NCBI GenBank assembly: GCA_029053015.1
Contig: JAIDHX010000035.1
Location: 124,001-188,000, forward strand
Direction of reading: 5' to 3'
DNA length: 64,000 nt
DNA from: Lachnospiraceae bacterium
GTDB lineage: Bacteria > Bacillota > Clostridia > Lachnospirales > Lachnospiraceae
The notes under the pieces: generated by a model
The model's database searches: none
What the model saw: the letters and a program-made list of their open reading frames with translations, nothing else
Told to the model about the DNA's origin: nothing
Shown here: piece after piece, positions 25,524 to 35,873 of the stretch
Numbering within the stretch: the first letter of the stretch is position 1
Layout: every line of letters starts with the position of its first letter
Position numbers and translations under genes: made by a program

Positions 25524-25556
25524 AAATATGCCGTCTTTACGGCGGAATAAGAGGAA

Positions 25557-26273
25557 ATGATGGCAGAGAAATATACGTATGAAGATTTTTTGAATATTAT
25601 AAAAACTTTGAGGAGCGAAAACGGCTGTCCGTGGGACAGGGAGCAGACACATGAAAGTCTGCGCCCCTGTATGATGGAGGAAGCGGCGGAGGCTGTGGCG
25701 GCAATACGGATATGGAAAGAGACGGGAAATGCGGAAAACCTGCGGGAGGAGCTTGGTGATGTCCTCTTACAGGTTGTTATGCATGCCTGTATTGCGGAAG
25801 AAGAAGGCATTTTTACAATGGCAGAGGTGGTAAATGAAATAGCAGAGAAAATGGTGCGCAGGCATCCACATGTATTTGGAAGTACAGAGGTGAAGAGTTC
25901 CGCAGAGGTTCTTCAAAACTGGGATGAAATTAAAAAACAGGAAAAAGAGGGAAAGAGCTGGATAGAGTCTCCGCTTCGGGAAATTCCGAGAGAGCTGCCG
26001 GCACTGACCAGAGCGCCGAAGGTAATAAAAAAAGCGGACAAGTATTATGGAAGACCGCGAAGCCGTCAGGCTGATATTGCTGTTTTAAAGAAAGCAGTGG
26101 AAATACTGGAAAATTCCGATGAAAAGCAGATGGAACAGTGTGTGGAAAAGGAATTGGGCGATATTCTGATGGCTGTATCAGACCTTGCTTCTCTGTATAA
26201 AAAACCTTTGGAGCAGCTTTTGACGGACAAAATTGACGATTTAATAGATAATTATGAAAGAGAAATGCCTTAA
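25557..26273 (+). CDS. mazG: Nucleoside triphosphate pyrophosphohydrolase MazG
   Basis: LRSENGCPWDREQTHESLRPCMMEEAAEAV; LREELGDVLLQVVMHA. Confidence 0.95.
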   Translation: MMAEKYTYEDFLNIIKTLRSENGCPWDREQTHESLRPCMMEEAAEAVAAIRIWKETGNAENLREELGDVLLQVVMHACIAEEEGIFTMAEVVNEIAEKMVRRHPHVFGSTEVKSSAEVLQNWDEIKKQEKEGKSWIESPLREIPRELPALTRAPKVIKKADKYYGRPRSRQADIAVLKKAVEILENSDEKQMEQCVEKELGDILMAVSDLASLYKKPLEQLLTDKIDDLIDNYEREMP

Positions 26274-26298
26274 AATGCTTTAAAATAGGCAAAAAACC

Positions 26299-26327
26299 TT
26301 GACAAAAGAAAAGAAAACAGATATATA
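26299..26327 (+). promoter_or_regulatory. Predicted promoter of hup
   Basis: TTGACA (26299-26304) - 17 nt - TATATA. Confidence 0.45.
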
Positions 26328-26403
26328 TATGTATAGACGTTTCAAGAAGGAACATCTAATGTAGTATACAAACTAGAAAACTCATTAAGAGGAGGAGTTC
26401 GTC

Positions 26404-26676
26404 ATGAACAAAACAGAATTAGTAGCAGCAATGTCTGATAAGGCTGGCATTTCTAAGAAGGTTGCAGAGGAAGCTTTAGCAGCTTTTACAGAAGCAGTTA
26501 CAGAAGAATTAAAGAAGGGTGGAAAGGTTCAGTTAGTTGGATTTGGTACTTTTGAAATTTCCGAGAGAAAAGCAAGAGACGGCAGAAATCCTCAGAACGG
26601 CGAGCCTATGAAGATTGCAGCTTCCAAGGCACCGAAGTTCAAAGCAGGAAAGGCATTAAAGGACGCTGTAAACTAA
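26404..26676 (+). CDS. hup: HU family DNA-binding protein
   Basis: MNKTELVAAMSDKAGISKKVAEEALAAF; GFGTFEISERKARDGRNPQNGEPMKIAASKAPKFKAGKALKDAV. Confidence 0.97.
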   Translation: MNKTELVAAMSDKAGISKKVAEEALAAFTEAVTEELKKGGKVQLVGFGTFEISERKARDGRNPQNGEPMKIAASKAPKFKAGKALKDAVN

Positions 26677-26718
26677 TCGGCTTGACTGCATAGAATCAAA
26701 CGGCACAAAAGTGCTTTA

Positions 26719-26755
26719 AGAGAACCTGATAACCGCAGGTTCTCTTTGTTTTTAG
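26719..26755 (+). terminator. Rho-independent terminator after hup
   Basis: AGAGAACCTG ataaccg CAGGTTCTCT TTGTTTTT. Confidence 0.8.
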
Positions 26756-26764
26756 GAGATTGAG

Positions 26765-27004
26765 ATGAGACTTGATAAATATTTAAAGGTATCACGGCTG
26801 ATTAAACGCCGTACAGTGGCAAATGAAGCATGCGACGGCGGAAGGGTTATGATAAATGATAAACCCGCCAAGGCATCTGCGTCTGTCAAAGCAGGCGATA
26901 TTATCACCATTTCCTTTGGAAATAAAGAAGTAAAAGTAGAAGTGCTGAGCGTACAGGAAACTGTAAGGAAGGAAGAAGCAAAAGAAATGTTCCGCTACAT
27001 TTAA
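26765..27004 (+). CDS. rqcP: S4-domain RNA-binding protein (RqcP/YabO-type)
   Basis: MRLDKYLKVSRLIKRRTVANEACDGGRVMINDKPAKASASVKAGD; located just before yabP. Confidence 0.88.
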   Translation: MRLDKYLKVSRLIKRRTVANEACDGGRVMINDKPAKASASVKAGDIITISFGNKEVKVEVLSVQETVRKEEAKEMFRYI

Positions 27005-27062
27005 GTCATATTATAAAATACTCTTTAATATACTGTTATAAAGTATGACAGGGGGTATTTTC

Positions 27063-27353
27063 ATGGAAGATTTAAGCAGCGCAGGCAAGCGGGTACATAA
27101 AATTATGCTGACGAATCGAAGGACATGTACCATAAACGGTGTAAGCGATGTACTCTCTTTTGATGTTCATGAGATTCTTCTGGAAACGGACCAGGGAATG
27201 TTGATGATTAAAGGAGACGAGCTTCATGTAAACCGGTTGACGTTAGATAAGGGTGAAGTGGATATCGACGGAAGAGTTGACAGTCTTACTTACTCAGAAA
27301 ATGCAGGTTATGGCAGTAAAAGTGAATCCCTTCTGTCAAAATTATTTAAATAG
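27063..27353 (+). CDS. yabP: Sporulation protein YabP (start corrected from 27045)
   Basis: MLTNRRTCTINGVSDVLSFDVHEILLETDQGMLMIKGDELHVNRLTLDKGEVDIDGRVDSLTYSE. Confidence 0.93.
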   Translation: MEDLSSAGKRVHKIMLTNRRTCTINGVSDVLSFDVHEILLETDQGMLMIKGDELHVNRLTLDKGEVDIDGRVDSLTYSENAGYGSKSESLLSKLFK

Positions 27354-27365
27354 AGGGGAATTCTT

Positions 27366-27854
27366 ATGAGCAGTCCCGTTATCAGCGAGAACCTGTTTCT
27401 GCTCTATTCCTTTGGCATGGGAATTTTCATAACCTTTGTTTACGATATCTTCCGGATATGGAGAAGGGTTTTAAGCCATAACCGTTTTTTTATTTCGCTG
27501 GAAGATATTTTGTTCTGGATATTCAGCGCAATCAGTGTTTTTTATTTGATGCATGCACAGAGCAACGGCACTCTCAGATGGTTTGCTGTGTTCGGCGCTT
27601 TGATTGGAATGATACTTTACAAAAAAACGATAAGCCCGTTTTATGTAAAATGGACTTCTTTGCTATTGAATAAAATCATAAGATTGTTCAAGAAGATCCT
27701 GCATATTATAGGAAAACCTTTTAAGCTTTTGGAAAAAAGAAGCCGACAGACAGGAAAACTGGCAGCAAGCGGAAGCAGGCGGGCAGCAGGCATGGTAAAA
27801 AAGAGGTTGACTGCTTTTGTAAAATTGCTTAAAATAACAGTAAGTAAACGTTAA
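27366..27854 (+). CDS. yabQ: Spore cortex biosynthesis protein YabQ
   Basis: GMGIFITFVYDIFRIWRRVLSHNRFFISLEDILFWI; adjacent to yabP. Confidence 0.9.
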   Translation: MSSPVISENLFLLYSFGMGIFITFVYDIFRIWRRVLSHNRFFISLEDILFWIFSAISVFYLMHAQSNGTLRWFAVFGALIGMILYKKTISPFYVKWTSLLLNKIIRLFKKILHIIGKPFKLLEKRSRQTGKLAASGSRRAAGMVKKRLTAFVKLLKITVSKR

Positions 27855-27892
27855 AAGTCTGACAACAGGCATGTTAAATACGGGAGAATGGT

Positions 27893-28210
27893 ATGGCGGC
27901 AGGCAGAAAAAGAAGGACAGTTTACCGCAAGCGGCGTCAGAACAAGTTCAGTATGTTTCTGGTAACGCTGGTTGTCGTGATGATATTAATAGTGGTAGCT
28001 GTCAAGCGGGTGGAAATTGAAGCCAAGATGGAAGTAAATCAGGCTAAAATCGAGCAGTTAAACGGACAGATTGCCAGTGAAGAGGCAAGAGCGGAAGAGA
28101 TAAAACAGTATGAAAAATATACACAGACCAAAGGCTTTGTGGAGGAGATAGCGCACGATAAGCTCGGTCTGGTGTATGAAGGTGAGATTATATTCAGAAA
28201 GGATAAATGA
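27893..28210 (+). CDS. divIC: Septum formation initiator DivIC/FtsB family
   Basis: Small single-TM coiled-coil protein; HDKLGLVYEGEIIFRK C-terminus; yabQ-divIC-spoIIE synteny. Confidence 0.85.
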   Translation: MAAGRKRRTVYRKRRQNKFSMFLVTLVVVMILIVVAVKRVEIEAKMEVNQAKIEQLNGQIASEEARAEEIKQYEKYTQTKGFVEEIAHDKLGLVYEGEIIFRKDK

Positions 28211-28243
28211 TGCCGGGACCAAATCAAAGGTTCCGGCAATTTT
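28210..28243 (+). terminator. Rho-independent terminator after divIC
   Basis: TGCCGGGACC aaatcaaa GGTTCCGGCA ATTTTT. Confidence 0.75.
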
Positions 28244-28309
28244 TGTCGAAAAAAAAAGCTGCTTTTCGGTACAAATTTGACAAAAAACAAGAGTGCCATT
28301 TTCTATAAT
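28242..28309 (+). promoter_or_regulatory. spoIIE promoter: SigA-like elements with 21-bp spacer and Spo0A-box-like sites
   Basis: TTTGTCGAA at 28242-28250; TTGACA 28277-28282 (TTTGTCAAA on the complement overlapping it) - 21 nt - TATAAT 28304-28309. Confidence 0.75.
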
Positions 28310-28349
28310 GGATAAACGCAGTAATATCGGGAAAGGGCTGGTTATCGAC

Positions 28350-29537
28350 ATGAAAAAGTTATTTGACGGAAAGAAAACGGAGCAGGTTTTTCTGCTGTCT
28401 GAATATGGGAAGCAAAAGCTTTTGGGATACGCCGATTCCTTTAAGGAAATTGCAAAGACACTGGAAGAAGAGTTTAAATGGGAAGAGGGAGAACAGTCCC
28501 GCCAAAGCCGTATTTATAATAGAAAATTGTGGGAAAACCGCTGTATGCTGGCGGAAAATTTAAATGAAATGGCAGGCGTCATGGCACAGGTGGCAGGCGA
28601 GGTTTTTTCGTACAAGCCATTTCCGGATCGTCTTGCAAGGCAGATAGTACAGGCGCTTCGAACGGAGAACATACAGGTAAGCGATTTGTATTACATAGAC
28701 AGAAGCGATGGCAGAACCATGATAAGTATTACCATGCTGACCGAAAAAAGGGGAGGCATCAGTGTGGAAAATGCGTCGGACATGCTGTCCGTACTGATGG
28801 ATATGAGGCTTGTGCCGTCTATGAACTGTTATTATTATATCGACTCTGCCTTACGCAGCTATACTTTTATAGAAGAAGCCGGTTTTGTCGTTTTGACGGG
28901 GGCGGCAAAGGCAGTCAAGGAGACGGAGCCGAAATCGGGAGATAACTATGCTGTTTTAGAGTCGGAAAAGGGAAAAATGACAGTGCTTTTGTCAGACGGC
29001 ATGGGTTCGGGTGAAAAAGCATCACAGGACAGCGAAGTCGTGCTTGATTTGATGGAAAAGCTGATTGAAGCGGGCTACCGGCCCGGGGCAGCGGCTAATC
29101 TGGTGAACAGTGCGCTGATAACAGGCGGAGAAGAACAAAATATGTCCACACTGGATATCTGCGAAGTGGATTTGTATGACGGTATCTGTGAATTTACAAA
29201 AATAGGGGCGGCGGCTTCTTTCATTAAACGGGGCCACATGGTAGAGCAGATTTCCGGAGGCAGTCTGCCGCTCGGTATCTTCAAGGGAATTGAATGTGAC
29301 TGCATACGCCGCCGGCTTATGGATGGAGACTATGTTTTTCTGATGTCGGATGGCATTATAGACGCTATGGAAGTCTGCGATTATAGGGAAGATATCTGTG
29401 AAATTATAGGAAATCTGGAGCAGGAGAATCCAAGGGAGCTGGCGGATGCGCTTCTGCAGATTGTTTTAAGAAAGACGAAAGGCCATATTCGGGACGATAT
29501 GACCATTCTGGTATTCGGACTGTGGGAAAACACATAA
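28350..29537 (+). CDS. spoIIE: SpoIIE-family serine phosphatase lacking the N-terminal membrane domain (start corrected from 28293)
   Basis: LLSDGMGSGEKASQDSEVVLDLMEKLIEAGYRPGAAANLVNSAL...FLMSDGIIDAM...RDDMTILVFGLWE; no TM stretch; the track start lies upstream of the -10 element. Confidence 0.85.
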   Translation: MKKLFDGKKTEQVFLLSEYGKQKLLGYADSFKEIAKTLEEEFKWEEGEQSRQSRIYNRKLWENRCMLAENLNEMAGVMAQVAGEVFSYKPFPDRLARQIVQALRTENIQVSDLYYIDRSDGRTMISITMLTEKRGGISVENASDMLSVLMDMRLVPSMNCYYYIDSALRSYTFIEEAGFVVLTGAAKAVKETEPKSGDNYAVLESEKGKMTVLLSDGMGSGEKASQDSEVVLDLMEKLIEAGYRPGAAANLVNSALITGGEEQNMSTLDICEVDLYDGICEFTKIGAAASFIKRGHMVEQISGGSLPLGIFKGIECDCIRRRLMDGDYVFLMSDGIIDAMEVCDYREDICEIIGNLEQENPRELADALLQIVLRKTKGHIRDDMTILVFGLWENT

Positions 29538-29617
29538 ATTCTTGCATTTTTTTCATAAAACTACTATGATGAAGATAGTAGCAGATTCAAGTGCAGTAAG
29601 GAAAACAGACAAACCAT

Positions 29618-31066
29618 ATGTTGAAGACAGTCAGTGCATATAGTGAAAGATATGGGATGCTGCAATCGGGTGATACCGTTGTGGCGGGTGTATCAGGAGG
29701 GGCAGATTCCGTGTGCCTCCTTCTTATGTTGTCTGCTATCAGAAAGGAAATTCCTTTTCAGCTTTTCGTGGTACATGTCAATCATCTTGTGCGCGAGGAA
29801 GCAGGCGGCGATGCAGAGTTTGTGAGCGAATTGTGCAAAAAATGCCGGATTCCTTTTTTTCTTGTGGAAAAAGACGTGCCTGCCATTGCTGCAGAGTGCA
29901 GAATTTCCACGGAAGAAGCGGGCAGGCAGGTACGGTATGAGGCGTTTGAAGCCGTTTTAATGCGGGAGGCGCCGGAAGCTGTATCTGAAAATAAGGCAAA
30001 AATTGCAGTGGCGCATAATCTGAACGACCGTGCGGAAACTATGCTGTTTCACCTGTTTCGGGGCAGCGGTTTAAATGGTTTGTCGGGGATTCGCCCTGTA
30101 AGTACAAGAAAAAGCGGTATCACTGTGATACGTCCGCTTTTATCCTCTTCCCGAAGCAATATTGAGAATTTTTTAACGGGAATTGGAATGAATTGGTGTA
30201 TAGACCATACAAATGAAGAGGATACTTATACGAGGAATCGAATCCGGCGCCATATTCTTCCTTTTGCGGAAAAAGAGATAGCGGGAGGCGCAGTCCGCAA
30301 TATGGCAAGGGCGGCCGATATTATGGAGGAAACGCGGGATTTTGTGCAGCAGGAGGCGCAGAAGGCCTATAACGACTGCCTAATCGGCACAGACAATCCT
30401 TCCGCGACACAGATAAAACTGTACGCAGCGCGCCTTGCGTCTTATCATTCCCTGATACAGAAGCAGGTGATATTATCCTGTCTGGAGGAGCTTACGCCAT
30501 CGAAGCAGAATATGACTGCGGCCCACGTAAATGCGGTTTGTTCCTTATGTACTGCGGACAAAAACAGGGAGTTCATGCTTCCCTGCCATATCACTGCCCG
30601 AAGAGAATATGAAGTGATAGTGTTAGAAAAAAAAGAAGAGGGCAGCAGTCCTTTGCTGAAGAAAAGCCGGCAGATTGACATACCACTGCCGGGCAGAGCG
30701 CCTTTGGAAATCGTGCTGTCGGATACAGAAAGCATGGAAATTTCGGTTTTTCCTTATGAAAATTCCATGAATATTCCCCAAAATCAGTATACGAAATGGT
30801 TCGATTATGATAAAATAGAAAAATCATTAAGTATTCGTACCCGACAGACAGGGGATTATTTTACCTTCAACACTGCTTTGTCAAAAAAATTTCTAAAGGA
30901 TTACATGATTGACGAGAAAATTCCCAGACAGGAGAGAGACCATATCTGGCTTTTGGCGGAAGAGAATCATATTCTTTGGGCTGTGGGGTATCGTATCAGC
31001 GCTTATTACAAAATAGATGCGGGCACAAGATATGTTTTACAGGTACAATTCAGAGGAGGGCAATAG
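29618..31066 (+). CDS. tilS: tRNA(Ile)-lysidine synthase
   Basis: VVAGVSGGADSVCLLLML (PP-loop SGGxDS); HNLNDRAETMLFHLFRGSGLNGLSGI. Confidence 0.95.
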   Translation: MLKTVSAYSERYGMLQSGDTVVAGVSGGADSVCLLLMLSAIRKEIPFQLFVVHVNHLVREEAGGDAEFVSELCKKCRIPFFLVEKDVPAIAAECRISTEEAGRQVRYEAFEAVLMREAPEAVSENKAKIAVAHNLNDRAETMLFHLFRGSGLNGLSGIRPVSTRKSGITVIRPLLSSSRSNIENFLTGIGMNWCIDHTNEEDTYTRNRIRRHILPFAEKEIAGGAVRNMARAADIMEETRDFVQQEAQKAYNDCLIGTDNPSATQIKLYAARLASYHSLIQKQVILSCLEELTPSKQNMTAAHVNAVCSLCTADKNREFMLPCHITARREYEVIVLEKKEEGSSPLLKKSRQIDIPLPGRAPLEIVLSDTESMEISVFPYENSMNIPQNQYTKWFDYDKIEKSLSIRTRQTGDYFTFNTALSKKFLKDYMIDEKIPRQERDHIWLLAEENHILWAVGYRISAYYKIDAGTRYVLQVQFRGGQ

Positions 31067-31067
31067 T

Positions 31068-31595
31068 ATGTCAGAACATGTAAGAGTACTTTTAACAGAA
31101 GAGGAAGTAGACGACAGAATACAGTCAATCGGAGATCAGATAAACAAGGATTATGCCGGTAAGGAGGTACATCTGATATGCGTCTTAAAAGGAGGAAGCT
31201 TTTTTATGTGTGAGCTTGCCAAGCGCATTACGGTTCCGGTTTCTCTTGACTTTATGTCGGTGTCCAGCTACGGAAGCGCGACCAAATCAAGCGGCGTGGT
31301 AAAGATTGTGAAGGATTTGGATGAGACCGTAAAGGGTAAGCATGTGATTGTGGTGGAGGATATCGTGGATTCCGGAAGGACGCTGAGTTACTTGCTGGAG
31401 ATGCTGAAAGACAGAGGACCCGCAAGTCTGCGTCTTTGTACCCTCCTCGATAAGCCGGAGAGACGCGTTGTAGATATCAACGTTGACTATACAGGATTCC
31501 AGATTCCCGATGAATTTGTGGTGGGATATGGATTGGATTACGCTCAGAGATACCGCAATCTGCCGTTTATCGGTGTTGTGGAATTTGACGACTAG
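31068..31595 (+). CDS. hpt: Hypoxanthine phosphoribosyltransferase (start corrected from 31017)
   Basis: LICVLKGGSFFMCELAKRI; VIVVEDIVDSGRTLSYLL. Confidence 0.95.
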   Translation: MSEHVRVLLTEEEVDDRIQSIGDQINKDYAGKEVHLICVLKGGSFFMCELAKRITVPVSLDFMSVSSYGSATKSSGVVKIVKDLDETVKGKHVIVVEDIVDSGRTLSYLLEMLKDRGPASLRLCTLLDKPERRVVDINVDYTGFQIPDEFVVGYGLDYAQRYRNLPFIGVVEFDD

Positions 31596-31636
31596 AAGAA
31601 AGGCACCGTTTTGCTGCGGTAACAGGAGGAAATATT

Positions 31637-33445
31637 TTGAAACATAGCACAAGAGGTTATAATCAATATTTTGTGATGATAATAATACTGCTTTTAGGGC
31701 TTGTGTTTATCAATTCCTGCCAGAAAAACAGGGTGGAGTATACCAGAGCCGCCCTGATTCAGGATTTGGAAGCAGGAGAAGTCACGGAAGTAATTATTCA
31801 TCAGAACAGGGAGACGCCGACAGGATATTTGGACATCGACTTAAAGACAAAGGGCGACAGGACGCTTTATGCGACGGATATCAGGGAGCTGGAGGAGTTG
31901 GTGCGTTCCTATGGCGTGGAGCCGCAGGTGCTTGATGTGGAGCCGGAGCCCTGGTTTTTCACCTCGGTGCTGCCGGTCCTGATTGTAGTTATTGTAGGCG
32001 TGTTCATGTTCGTTATGATGAACGCGCAGAATGCAGGCGGTGGAAACAGCAGCAGAATGATGAACTTCGGAAAGAGCCGTGCAAGGCTTTCCGTGGTTGG
32101 CGAAGGTAAAATTACGTTAAAGGATGTGGCAGGTCTCAAGGAGGAAAAAGAAGAGCTGCAGGAGATTATCGATTTTCTGAGGGAGCCCGGCAAATTTACC
32201 CGGGTGGGAGCCAGAATTCCCAAGGGCGTTTTGCTTGAGGGTCCTCCCGGCACCGGCAAGACGCTGCTTGCCAAGGCGATAGCCGGTGAAGCAAATGTTC
32301 CGTTTTTCAGTATTTCGGGTTCGGATTTTGTGGAAATGTTTGTCGGCGTGGGCGCTTCCCGTGTCAGGGATTTGTTTGAGGACGCCAAGAGGCATGCTCC
32401 CTGTATTGTTTTTATAGACGAGATTGATGCTGTGGCAAGACGCCGCGGTACCGGTATGGGCGGCGGACATGATGAAAGGGAGCAGACCTTAAATCAGCTT
32501 CTGGTTGAAATGGATGGTTTTGGCGTCAACGAAGGAATCATCGTGATGGCGGCGACCAACCGCGTGGATATTCTGGATCCTGCCATCCTGCGTCCCGGAC
32601 GTTTTGACAGAAAGGTAGCAGTAGGAGCGCCGGATGTAGGCGGCAGAGAGGATATTCTCCGTGTGCATGCCAGAAATAAACCGCTGAGTGATGACGTAGA
32701 TTTAAAGCAGATAGCGCAGACGACGGCGGGCTTTACAGGCGCGGATTTGGAAAATCTTCTGAATGAGGCGGCGATTAACGCGGCAAAAGAGAACCGTGTC
32801 TACGTTGCGCAGGAGGACATAAAGAAGGCATTTATAAAAGTAGGAATCGGCACAGAAAAGAAAAGCCGGATTATTTCTGACAAAGAGAAAAAGATTACGG
32901 CGTACCATGAAGCAGGTCATGCCATTCTGTTCCATGTACTGCCCGATGTAGGGCCTGTATATACCGTATCTATTATACCTACGGGTATAGGCGCGGCAGG
33001 ATATACCATGCCTCTGCCGGAAAAAGACGAAATGTTTTTGACAAAGGGCAAGATGCTGCAGGATATCATGGTATCCTTAGGCGGGCGGATTGCCGAAGAG
33101 ATTATCTTTGACGATATTACGACAGGTGCATCCAGTGATATTCAGAAGGCGACAAAGGTAGCGCGCAAGATGGTGACACGTTTTGGTATGTCGCAGAATA
33201 TCGGTGTGATTAACTATGATGAAAGCGATGATGAAGTATTTATCGGTCGCGATTTGGCGCATACCCGTTCGCACAGCGAGGCGATTGCCGGCGAAATCGA
33301 CAAAGAAGTAAAAGCAATTATCGATGACTGTTATGCCCGGGCGAAAAGCATTATTACGGAACATGAAAGCGTGCTTCATAAGGCGGCGGCATTGCTGCTG
33401 GAAAGAGAAAAAATTACCAGAGCGGAGTTTGAAGCACTGTTTTAG
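31637..33445 (+). CDS. ftsH: ATP-dependent zinc metalloprotease FtsH
   Basis: [56 protein letters not shown]. Confidence 0.98.
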   Translation: MKHSTRGYNQYFVMIIILLLGLVFINSCQKNRVEYTRAALIQDLEAGEVTEVIIHQNRETPTGYLDIDLKTKGDRTLYATDIRELEELVRSYGVEPQVLDVEPEPWFFTSVLPVLIVVIVGVFMFVMMNAQNAGGGNSSRMMNFGKSRARLSVVGEGKITLKDVAGLKEEKEELQEIIDFLREPGKFTRVGARIPKGVLLEGPPGTGKTLLAKAIAGEANVPFFSISGSDFVEMFVGVGASRVRDLFEDAKRHAPCIVFIDEIDAVARRRGTGMGGGHDEREQTLNQLLVEMDGFGVNEGIIVMAATNRVDILDPAILRPGRFDRKVAVGAPDVGGREDILRVHARNKPLSDDVDLKQIAQTTAGFTGADLENLLNEAAINAAKENRVYVAQEDIKKAFIKVGIGTEKKSRIISDKEKKITAYHEAGHAILFHVLPDVGPVYTVSIIPTGIGAAGYTMPLPEKDEMFLTKGKMLQDIMVSLGGRIAEEIIFDDITTGASSDIQKATKVARKMVTRFGMSQNIGVINYDESDDEVFIGRDLAHTRSHSEAIAGEIDKEVKAIIDDCYARAKSIITEHESVLHKAAALLLEREKITRAEFEALF

Positions 33446-33628
33446 TCATAATGCACAACTTGTATATGTACAAAATTACCAAAAATGAAATGGCTAATTT
33501 GTAATATTTGTGAATTTTGAGAATAGACGCATTTTGAAGGCTATGCTATTATACTACTTGTAACCCCCCCAATACATTATATAGTTTTTGCTATACCCCA
33601 TAAGAAAGAAATACCTTCTCTAAAAAAG

Positions 33629-33655
33629 GACAGCCGCCGAGGCTGTCTTTTTTTG
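33629..33655 (+). terminator. Rho-independent terminator downstream of ftsH
   Basis: GACAGCC gccga GGCTGTC TTTTTTT. Confidence 0.85.
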
Positions 33656-33764
33656 TTCGTTGCAGTGTATCGGAAAATTTCATGGTTTTATGGAATTAGC
33701 CTTGCGCGGGAGAATTGAATATTATAAAATAGTAGGGGAAATCAATCGTTGGTGAGGTTTATCT

Positions 33765-35864
33765 ATGGATATAAATTTTTTAGGAAAAATAGAGCAGAAT
33801 CAGTTATATATCGCATCCATGCGTCCGGTCTTAAATAAGCATGCTCTTTTCAGTGATTCCACGGAAGAGTATGTGATTCCCTGTGAGCCGAATCCTTATG
33901 AAGAAATCACCATTCGTTTTCGAACGGCAAAAAACAATATTGACAGAGTATTTTTAATATGCAGGGGCGAGCGGCTGCTGATGCTGAAAGAGGAGTCTGA
34001 TGATGTATTTGATTTTTATGCAATTCAGATACAGTTGGACAATGTAAAGGTATCTTACCATTTTGAGATAAACGTCGGTAAAATTGTCGGCTTTTATAAC
34101 ACCAGGGGATTGACTCAAGAGGTAAATGAATACTATGATTTTGTGGTCATACCGGGCTTTAAGACGCCTGACTGGGCAAAGGGCGCCGTTATGTACCAGA
34201 TTTATATTGACCGCTTTTTCAACGGGGATAAGACCAATGATGTAGAAACAGGCGAGTACTGTTATATCTATGAGAATGTCACAAAGGTAGAGGACTGGAA
34301 TAAATATCCGGCGCAGATGGGCGTCAGGGAGTTTTACGGCGGAGATTTGCAGGGTGTTTTGGATAAAATGGACTACCTGAAGGATTTGGGGATTGAAGTT
34401 ATTTATTTCAATCCGCTGTTTGTTTCGCCTTCCAACCATAAATATGACATACAGGACTATGATTATATAGATCCGCATATCGGAAAGATAGTGGATGACG
34501 GGGGCGAACTTCTTCCAGACGGGCAGAAGGAAAACCGCTTTGCCACTAAATATATCCGGCGAGTGACGGGAAAAGCAAATCTGGAGGCGGCTAACGCACT
34601 TTTTGCAAAAGTAGTGGAGGAAGCCCACAAAAGGGGCATGAAGGTAATCCTCGACGGTGTATTTAATCATTGCGGTTCTTTCAATAAGTGGATGGACAGA
34701 GAGCGCATCTATGAAAATGCTGAGGGCTATGAAAAAGGCGGATATATTTCTCAAAGCAGCCCCTATCGCAATTATTTTTTGTTTCGTGACCAGAACAGAT
34801 GGCCATACAATCCGACCTATGACGGCTGGTGGGGTCATGACACCTTGCCAAAGCTGAATTATGATGGGTCGAAGGAGCTTTTTGACTATATTATGTACAT
34901 TGCCAAAAAATGGGTTTCCCCGCCCTATAATGTAGATGGCTGGAGGCTGGACGTGGCTGCTGACCTTGGTCTTTCGGCAGAATACAACCACTTCTTCTGG
35001 CGGGAATTCAGAAAGGCGGTCAAGGAGGCCAATCCCAATGCCATCATTTTGGCGGAACATTATGGAGATACAAGAGAATGGCTGCAGGGCGACGAATGGG
35101 ATTCGGTCATGAATTATGACGCATTTATGGAACCCGTTACCTGGTTCCTGACAGGAATGGAAAAGCACAGCGACGATTTCAGGCAGGACCTTTTAGGCAA
35201 TGCGGAAAGCTTCTGGGGGGCTATGTGGCATCACAGTTCCAGTTTCTCCACACCGAGCTGGCAGGTGGCGATGAACCAGCTTTCCAACCACGACCATTCC
35301 CGCTTTATGACCCGCACGAGTCACAAGGTGGGCAGGACCAACACGTTGGGGCCGGAGGCGGCAAATCACGGCAACAATCCTGCCGTATTCCGGGAAGCGG
35401 TAGTGATACAGATGACATGGCCCGGGGCGCCGGCGGTTTATTATGGAGACGAGGCAGGCGTTTGTGGATTTACGGATCCGGACAACAGGCGTACCTATCC
35501 GTGGGGGCACGAGGATAAGGAACTGATAGCATTCCACAAAGAAATTATCAGTCTTCACAAATCCTGTCCGGAGCTGCGAACCGGTTCTCTGAAATCTTTA
35601 GGTATGGATTACAATTATTTGGCGTACGGACGGTTTAAGAGGGACAGCCAGACCATTGTACTGATAAATAATAATGATTACGAACTGGAAAAAAGCGTAA
35701 GGGTCTGGGAGGCAGGAGTTCCCAGAGAATCCGTTATCATGAAGGTGTTTGAAACGACGGAATCCGGCTACAGCACGGAAAAATCAGAAATTCCCGTGCT
35801 TGCAGGAAAGGTTACGCTTAAGCTTCCCAGATTTTCAGCGACCGTACTTCGGCATAGCAAATAA
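33765..35864 (+). CDS. Glycoside hydrolase family 13 (neopullulanase/cyclomaltodextrinase-like alpha-amylase)
   Basis: GAVMYQIYIDRFFNGD; VIYFNPLFVSPSNHKYDIQDYDYIDP; VILDGVFNHCG; VDGWRLDVA; ILAEHYGD; LSNHDHSRF. Confidence 0.93.
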   Translation: MDINFLGKIEQNQLYIASMRPVLNKHALFSDSTEEYVIPCEPNPYEEITIRFRTAKNNIDRVFLICRGERLLMLKEESDDVFDFYAIQIQLDNVKVSYHFEINVGKIVGFYNTRGLTQEVNEYYDFVVIPGFKTPDWAKGAVMYQIYIDRFFNGDKTNDVETGEYCYIYENVTKVEDWNKYPAQMGVREFYGGDLQGVLDKMDYLKDLGIEVIYFNPLFVSPSNHKYDIQDYDYIDPHIGKIVDDGGELLPDGQKENRFATKYIRRVTGKANLEAANALFAKVVEEAHKRGMKVILDGVFNHCGSFNKWMDRERIYENAEGYEKGGYISQSSPYRNYFLFRDQNRWPYNPTYDGWWGHDTLPKLNYDGSKELFDYIMYIAKKWVSPPYNVDGWRLDVAADLGLSAEYNHFFWREFRKAVKEANPNAIILAEHYGDTREWLQGDEWDSVMNYDAFMEPVTWFLTGMEKHSDDFRQDLLGNAESFWGAMWHHSSSFSTPSWQVAMNQLSNHDHSRFMTRTSHKVGRTNTLGPEAANHGNNPAVFREAVVIQMTWPGAPAVYYGDEAGVCGFTDPDNRRTYPWGHEDKELIAFHKEIISLHKSCPELRTGSLKSLGMDYNYLAYGRFKRDSQTIVLINNNDYELEKSVRVWEAGVPRESVIMKVFETTESGYSTEKSEIPVLAGKVTLKLPRFSATVLRHSK

Positions 35865-35873
35865 GCATACAAA

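Noticed and set aside
33954-35168. 404-aa minus-strand ORF
   Set aside because: Fully antisense to the well-supported GH13 gene; low-complexity translation with no recognisable domain.
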